DNA of 8,415 nt from positions 1 through 8,415 of the forward strand of contig JAEYRW010000101.1 in assembly GCA_023435435.1 (NCBI GenBank), given 5' to 3'. Shown here one piece after another: positions 6,283-8,415 of the stretch; position 1 is the stretch's first letter, and every line of letters begins with the position of its first letter. Below the pieces are notes generated by a model that saw only the letters and a list, made by a program, of their open reading frames with translations, was not told the origin of the DNA and ran no database searches. The DNA is from Bacillota bacterium (GTDB taxonomy: Bacteria; Bacillota; Clostridia; Christensenellales; Aristaeellaceae). Position numbers and translations under genes: made by a program.

Positions 6283-6809
6283 GCCGCCGCCCCCTTGTGG
6301 AAGATTGCGATGCCGTTCACGACTTCGATGAGCGCGTCGCACGCTTTGGCCACGCGCCGGTCGATTTCCGCAAGTCCGCGGCGGTAGTCCTCGACGAGTT
6401 CCGGATAAAGCGCCGCGTCCGAAAAGATGTAGTCCGACACGAGCACAGTCTTCGGCGCCCGTCCGATGAACGCGATCAGATCGTCCGCGATTCGTCCGGG
6501 TGCACCGGAATCGACGGAGCCGTCCGGTAAAAACATCTCGTTGGAAAGAAGCGCCGTCACGCTGTCGATGAGAAACGCGCCGCTCGCGTCCGTACATGAG
6601 AGACAACTTGGCAGATTGCGTCCGCATTCGATCGTTTCAAAGCCCCATCCGTCCCGCTCGCCGATGTGCCGCCGGATGCGCGCGCGGTCTTCCTCGTCGT
6701 GGGGAATCATTGTGGCGACGTAGTAAAGCGGCGTGCCCAGCGCCTTAGCGATCCGCTGGGCGTGGGTCGATTTGCCGGTCTTGCAGCCGCCGGAAATGTA
6801 AACGCTCAT
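6276..6809 (-). CDS. cobU: Adenosylcobinamide kinase/guanylyltransferase (CobU), variant C-terminus
   Basis: Phosphorylates the aminopropanol arm of adenosylcobinamide and then transfers GMP to it. The 177-residue length fits CobU. Seen in the sequence: P-loop GGCKTGKS at 7-14, YYVATMIPHDEEDRARIRRH ending at His48, which aligns with the histidine that is guanylylated in Salmonella CobU, then WGFETIE (55-61) and FLIDSVTALLSN (79-90), the DxxT...N block. The unusual part is the C-terminus: where CobU normally has NEVGxGIVP, this protein has SDYIFSDAALYPEL (125-138), and the final GIGxxIK-like motif is changed to NGIAIFHKG. The following helix still fits the fold. The ATG is 3 nt after the cobT stop, with GAGG about 7-8 nt upstream. 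The second CobU-like gene 3' of cobS carries the motifs missing here. Confidence 0.9.
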   Translation of the reverse strand: MSVYISGGCKTGKSTHAQRIAKALGTPLYYVATMIPHDEEDRARIRRHIGERDGWGFETIECGRNLPSCLSCTDASGAFLIDSVTALLSNEMFLPDGSVDSGAPGRIADDLIAFIGRAPKTVLVSDYIFSDAALYPELVEDYRRGLAEIDRRVAKACDALIEVVNGIAIFHKGAAAW

Positions 6810-6812
6810 TGC

Positions 6813-7904
6813 TTACCTCTGAAGCCGGGCATTTTGGCGAATTTCCGCCAGATACCCGTCGTCGATCTGCGCCTGGGCGAATGTGCCCATCTCCCGGAGA
6901 ACCGTGAGGGCAGCATCGATGATCTCGAACGCAATGGGGCAGCCGCTGCCTTCCCCCAGCCGCATCTCGAGCTCCAGCATGGGGGAAAGGCCCAGCGCCC
7001 TCATGGCGCATACGTAGCCCGCCTCGCAGGAGGCGTGGGATGCGAAGAGATAGTCCGCGGTTTGCGGACAGATCCGGTACGCGCAGAGCGCCGCGACGGC
7101 GGAAATGTAGCCGTCGATCACCGCGGGAACCCGCGCGCGCGCCGCACCGAGATACGCGCCCGTCATGGCGGCGAGGTCGAAGCCGCCGATCTTGGCGAGC
7201 ACGTCCACCGGATCGTCGGGGTCGGGCTTTTCGCGGGCAATGGCCGCCGCGACGATTTCGCGCTTGCGCCGAAAGCCCGCGTCGTTGACCCCGCCGCCGC
7301 GTCCCACCGTTTCATCGGGGGAGAGTCCCGTCAGGCAGGACAGCACCGCCGAGGATGTGGTGGTGTTGCCGATGCCCATTTCGCCGACGCCGACGATTTC
7401 GATCCCGTCCCGCCGCGCCCGTTCCGCCGTTTCAATGCCGATGCGAAGCGCCGCAAGCGCCTGCGCGCGCGTCATTGCGGCCTCGCGGGCAATGTTTTTC
7501 GTTCCGTAGGCAATCTTGCGGTTTTCGACGCCGGGGTGGTCGAAATCCGCGTTCACGCCCACATCCACTACGCACAGTTCCGTGTGGAAGTGCCGCGCCA
7601 GCGTCGCGACGCCGGTCAGGCCCCGGGCGAAGTTGATGGTCTGCATAAGCGTAACCGATTGGGGTGCGGACGCCACGCCCTCCGCCACCACGCCGTTGTC
7701 CGCGGAGAAAATAAGTACCCGCCGTCTCTTGGCCTCGCCCGCGATGTGCCCGACGATGCCCGAAAAGCGCACGGAGATGTCCTCGAGCCGGCCCAGGCTG
7801 TGCGGCGGCTTGGCAAGCTCATCCTGACGCGCGCGCGCGGCCGCCATCGCATCCGCGCTGAGCGGCCCGATTTCCGCGATGTATTCCCTTAAAAATTCCT
7901 CCAC
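6813..7904 (-). CDS. cobT: Nicotinate-nucleotide--dimethylbenzimidazole phosphoribosyltransferase (CobT)
   Basis: Makes alpha-ribazole 5'-phosphate from nicotinate mononucleotide and a lower-ligand base such as 5,6-dimethylbenzimidazole. The product has 363 residues, close to the family norm. Motifs: KPPHSLGRLE at 32-41 (family KPPGSLGRLE), FSADNGVVAEGV at 66-77, GEMGIGNTTTSSA at 174-186, GRGGG at 201-205, GGFDLAAMTGA at 240-250, and RLGEGSG at 315-321 with Glu318 matching the catalytic glutamate (317 in Salmonella). I chose the GTG at 7904: GGAGGGGGG ends 7 nt before it, and an ATG-initiated reading from 8021 would translate through the terminator hairpin of the riboswitch. It is the first gene of the operon, so the one most directly controlled by the leader. 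Confidence 0.95.
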   Translation of the reverse strand: MEEFLREYIAEIGPLSADAMAAARARQDELAKPPHSLGRLEDISVRFSGIVGHIAGEAKRRRVLIFSADNGVVAEGVASAPQSVTLMQTINFARGLTGVATLARHFHTELCVVDVGVNADFDHPGVENRKIAYGTKNIAREAAMTRAQALAALRIGIETAERARRDGIEIVGVGEMGIGNTTTSSAVLSCLTGLSPDETVGRGGGVNDAGFRRKREIVAAAIAREKPDPDDPVDVLAKIGGFDLAAMTGAYLGAARARVPAVIDGYISAVAALCAYRICPQTADYLFASHASCEAGYVCAMRALGLSPMLELEMRLGEGSGCPIAFEIIDAALTVLREMGTFAQAQIDDGYLAEIRQNARLQR

Positions 7905-7911
7905 GCGGATT

Positions 7912-7920
7912 CCCCCCTCC
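7912..7920 (-). promoter_or_regulatory. Ribosome binding site for the GTG start of cobT
   Basis: GGAGGGGGG on the transcript, 7 nt before GTG. It lies just past the U tract of the leader terminator, so it is made only in read-through transcripts. This placement, plus a protein N-terminus of normal CobT length, decides the GTG start. Confidence 0.8.
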
Positions 7921-7958
7921 AAAATAGAAAAGGTTTGCGTCAACGCATGACGCAAACC
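7921..7958 (-). terminator. Intrinsic terminator of the cobalamin riboswitch (expression platform)
   Basis: On the transcript, an 11-bp perfect stem (GGTTTGCGTCA / TGACGCAAACC) closes a 5-nt loop (TGCGT) and is followed by TTTTCTATTTT. This is a textbook Rho-independent terminator. It lies about 64 nt downstream of the aptamer and just before the cobT ribosome site, so ligand-bound aptamer would be expected to favour it and stop transcription of the whole operon. A candidate competing pairing (antiterminator) is the leader segment 8012-8020 with 7944-7952. Confidence 0.9.
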
Positions 7959-7990
7959 CATAAAGCCTCCGCAAAAGAGGCCGGGGGACG

Positions 7991-8009
7991 CTCCCGGATG
8001 CCGCGGGAG
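7991..8009 (-). other. Leader hairpin between aptamer and terminator (possible P13)
   Basis: A 6-bp stem CTCCCG / CGGGAG with a 7-nt loop (CGGCATC on the transcript). It lies just downstream of the aptamer, where many cobalamin riboswitches carry a hairpin whose loop kisses L5. I did not find a clear L5 complement, so the kissing role is not shown. An alternative small hairpin at 8003-8014 (GCGG / CCGC) would exclude it. Confidence 0.35.
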
Positions 8010-8021
8010 GCCGCCATGCAA

Positions 8022-8184
8022 ATGCGGGCAGGTCTCCTGGCTTTTGCCGCCCGCGCCCGCCTTCCCGGTTTACGAACCAGTGGCGATAAGGGCGCGGCCT
8101 TTTTGGCAATTACAGTAGCGGTCCTGCTCAGGTTTCACACCTGATTCCCTTTTGAGCCCGTCCGGCGAGGGCGGGCACCCACAT
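8022..8184 (-). promoter_or_regulatory. Cobalamin riboswitch aptamer
   Basis: The conserved core of the cobalamin aptamer can be read along the transcript in order: AAAGGGAATCAGGTGTGAAA (8132-8151 region), CCTGAGCAGGACCGCTACTG, GCCACTGG, a GGGAAGGCG-type segment, and the 3' B12 box AGCCAGGAGACCTGCC at 8027-8042. A closing P1 helix can be drawn between 8178-8184 (ATGTGGG) and 8022-8028 (CCCGCAT), with one G-U pair. It begins about a dozen nt after the predicted start of transcription and feeds into the terminator at 7921-7958. It should bind adenosylcobalamin or another cobalamin form and turn off the whole uptake and assembly operon. Confidence 0.95.
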
Positions 8185-8202
8185 AAGTTTGATTGTGGCA
8201 TC

Positions 8203-8231
8203 AGTATAGCAGGTTGTTTCCGCTTTTGCAA
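8203..8231 (-). promoter_or_regulatory. Sigma70-type promoter of the cobalamin operon
   Basis: -35 TTGCAA (8226-8231) and -10 TATACT (8203-8208) are separated by exactly 17 nt. Transcription should start near 8196, about 12 nt before the riboswitch P1 helix. The surrounding bases are AT-richer than the coding regions. No other promoter of this quality was noticed inside the operon. Confidence 0.8.
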
Positions 8232-8360
8232 TGTTATTTTGCCATATTGATTGGATGATTCTATTTATGGGAGTCGATTGCGAGATGGATGCGTTGGCGG
8301 CCCGTGGGGGAAAACGTTGGAGGTGAGGGGGGGTAAGTTTTGCCCCTCCGGCCGGATGCC

Positions 8361-8388
8361 TTGACAGAGCGGGTGAGGAGCGTACAAT
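8361..8388 (+). promoter_or_regulatory. Sigma70-type promoter facing right, out of the window
   Basis: TTGACA (8361-8366, perfect -35) and TACAAT (8383-8388, five of six -10 bases) with a 16-nt spacer. It points away from the cobalamin operon, so the two promoters are divergent. Its gene would lie beyond the window. The stretch between the operon promoter and this one (8232-8360) shows no gene, only an AT-rich part followed by a G-rich part. Confidence 0.55.
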
Positions 8389-8389
8389 C

Positions 8390-8415
8390 GCTTGGAGCTT
8401 GGAGCTTGGAGCTTG
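8390..8415. repeat. Tandem 7-bp repeat GCTTGGA at the window edge
   Basis: Three perfect copies of GCTTGGA (8390-8396, 8397-8403, 8404-8410) plus five bases of a fourth, continuing to the last base of the window. It starts one base after the -10 hexamer of the right-facing promoter. True length cannot be seen. It may be a slippage-prone microsatellite or the edge of a longer repeat array. Confidence 0.85.

Noticed and set aside
6283..6627. An N-terminal extension of CobS from an ATG at 6627
   Set aside because: It overlaps cobU out of frame and has no membrane-protein character; CobS proteins normally start close to the ATG at 6282.
7905..8021. A 39-residue N-terminal extension of CobT from an ATG at 8021
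   Set aside because: It would be translated through the terminator hairpin and U tract and starts at the edge of the riboswitch aptamer. The GTG at 7904 has a strong ribosome site and gives a CobT of normal length.
8325..8348. A GAGGGG / CCCCTC stem-loop in the right intergenic region
   Set aside because: Six base pairs with a 12-nt loop and no T tract on either strand; G-runs of this kind pair by chance, so I do not call it a terminator.
1..8415. CRISPR array, tRNA, rRNA, transposase or phage genes
   Set aside because: I looked for spaced repeats, tRNA-like cloverleaf segments, rRNA motifs and mobile-element proteins and saw none. The only tandem repeat is the 7-bp unit at the right edge.

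Overview
The window is dominated by one ten-gene operon on the minus strand (about 8196 down to 491) for corrinoid uptake and for finishing cobalamin from salvaged or late precursors. The sequence is GC-rich by eye. The operon is preceded by a class-I type cobalamin riboswitch with an intrinsic terminator, a mode of control typical of Bacillota. It also uses GTG and TTG starts with strong GGAGG ribosome sites, a CobC/CobS/CobT/CobU nucleotide-loop set, and a BtuR-type adenosyltransferase. I infer a GC-rich member of Clostridia or a close relative, perhaps a gut commensal; nothing here fixes the genus.

Layout, in the direction of operon transcription (right to left): promoter (TTGCAA-17-TATACT, 8203-8231), riboswitch aptamer (8022-8184), terminator hairpin with U tract (7921-7958), then cobT, cobU, cobS, a short second CobU-like gene, cobC, a P-loop kinase-like gene of unknown role, the adenosyltransferase gene btuR, and the ABC importer genes btuF, btuC and btuD. 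Most junctions overlap or abut (7-nt overlap cobU/cobS, ATGA for the short CobU-like gene/cobC, 0 nt cobC/kinase, TTGA kinase/btuR, 3 nt btuF/btuC, 7-nt overlap btuC/btuD). The one gap of note is 48 nt between btuR and btuF; it holds a small GC hairpin but no U tract.

How the genes work together: BtuF-BtuC-BtuD bring corrinoids in, BtuR adenosylates them, CobU activates adenosylcobinamide to the GDP form, CobT makes alpha-ribazole phosphate from a benzimidazole base, CobS joins the two, and CobC removes the phosphate. No corrin-ring, amidation or aminopropanol-linker gene is present in the window, so locally this is a salvage and remodelling module. When cobalamin is plentiful the riboswitch should terminate transcription before cobT and so shut off uptake and assembly together.

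Left edge (1-470, plus strand): the tail of an unidentified protein, then a 124-residue protein made of two copies of a roughly 50-residue unit spaced exactly 60 residues apart. It converges on the operon with a 20-nt gap. Right edge (8232-8415): no gene; it holds a plus-strand sigma70-like promoter (TTGACA-16-TACAAT) followed at once by a 7-bp tandem repeat that runs off the window.

Most unusual points: two CobU-family genes flank cobS and are altered in complementary ways; an unassigned P-loop kinase-like gene sits inside the operon; a 9-bp antiterminator pairing can be proposed for the riboswitch; and the small plus-strand protein is an internal duplication.
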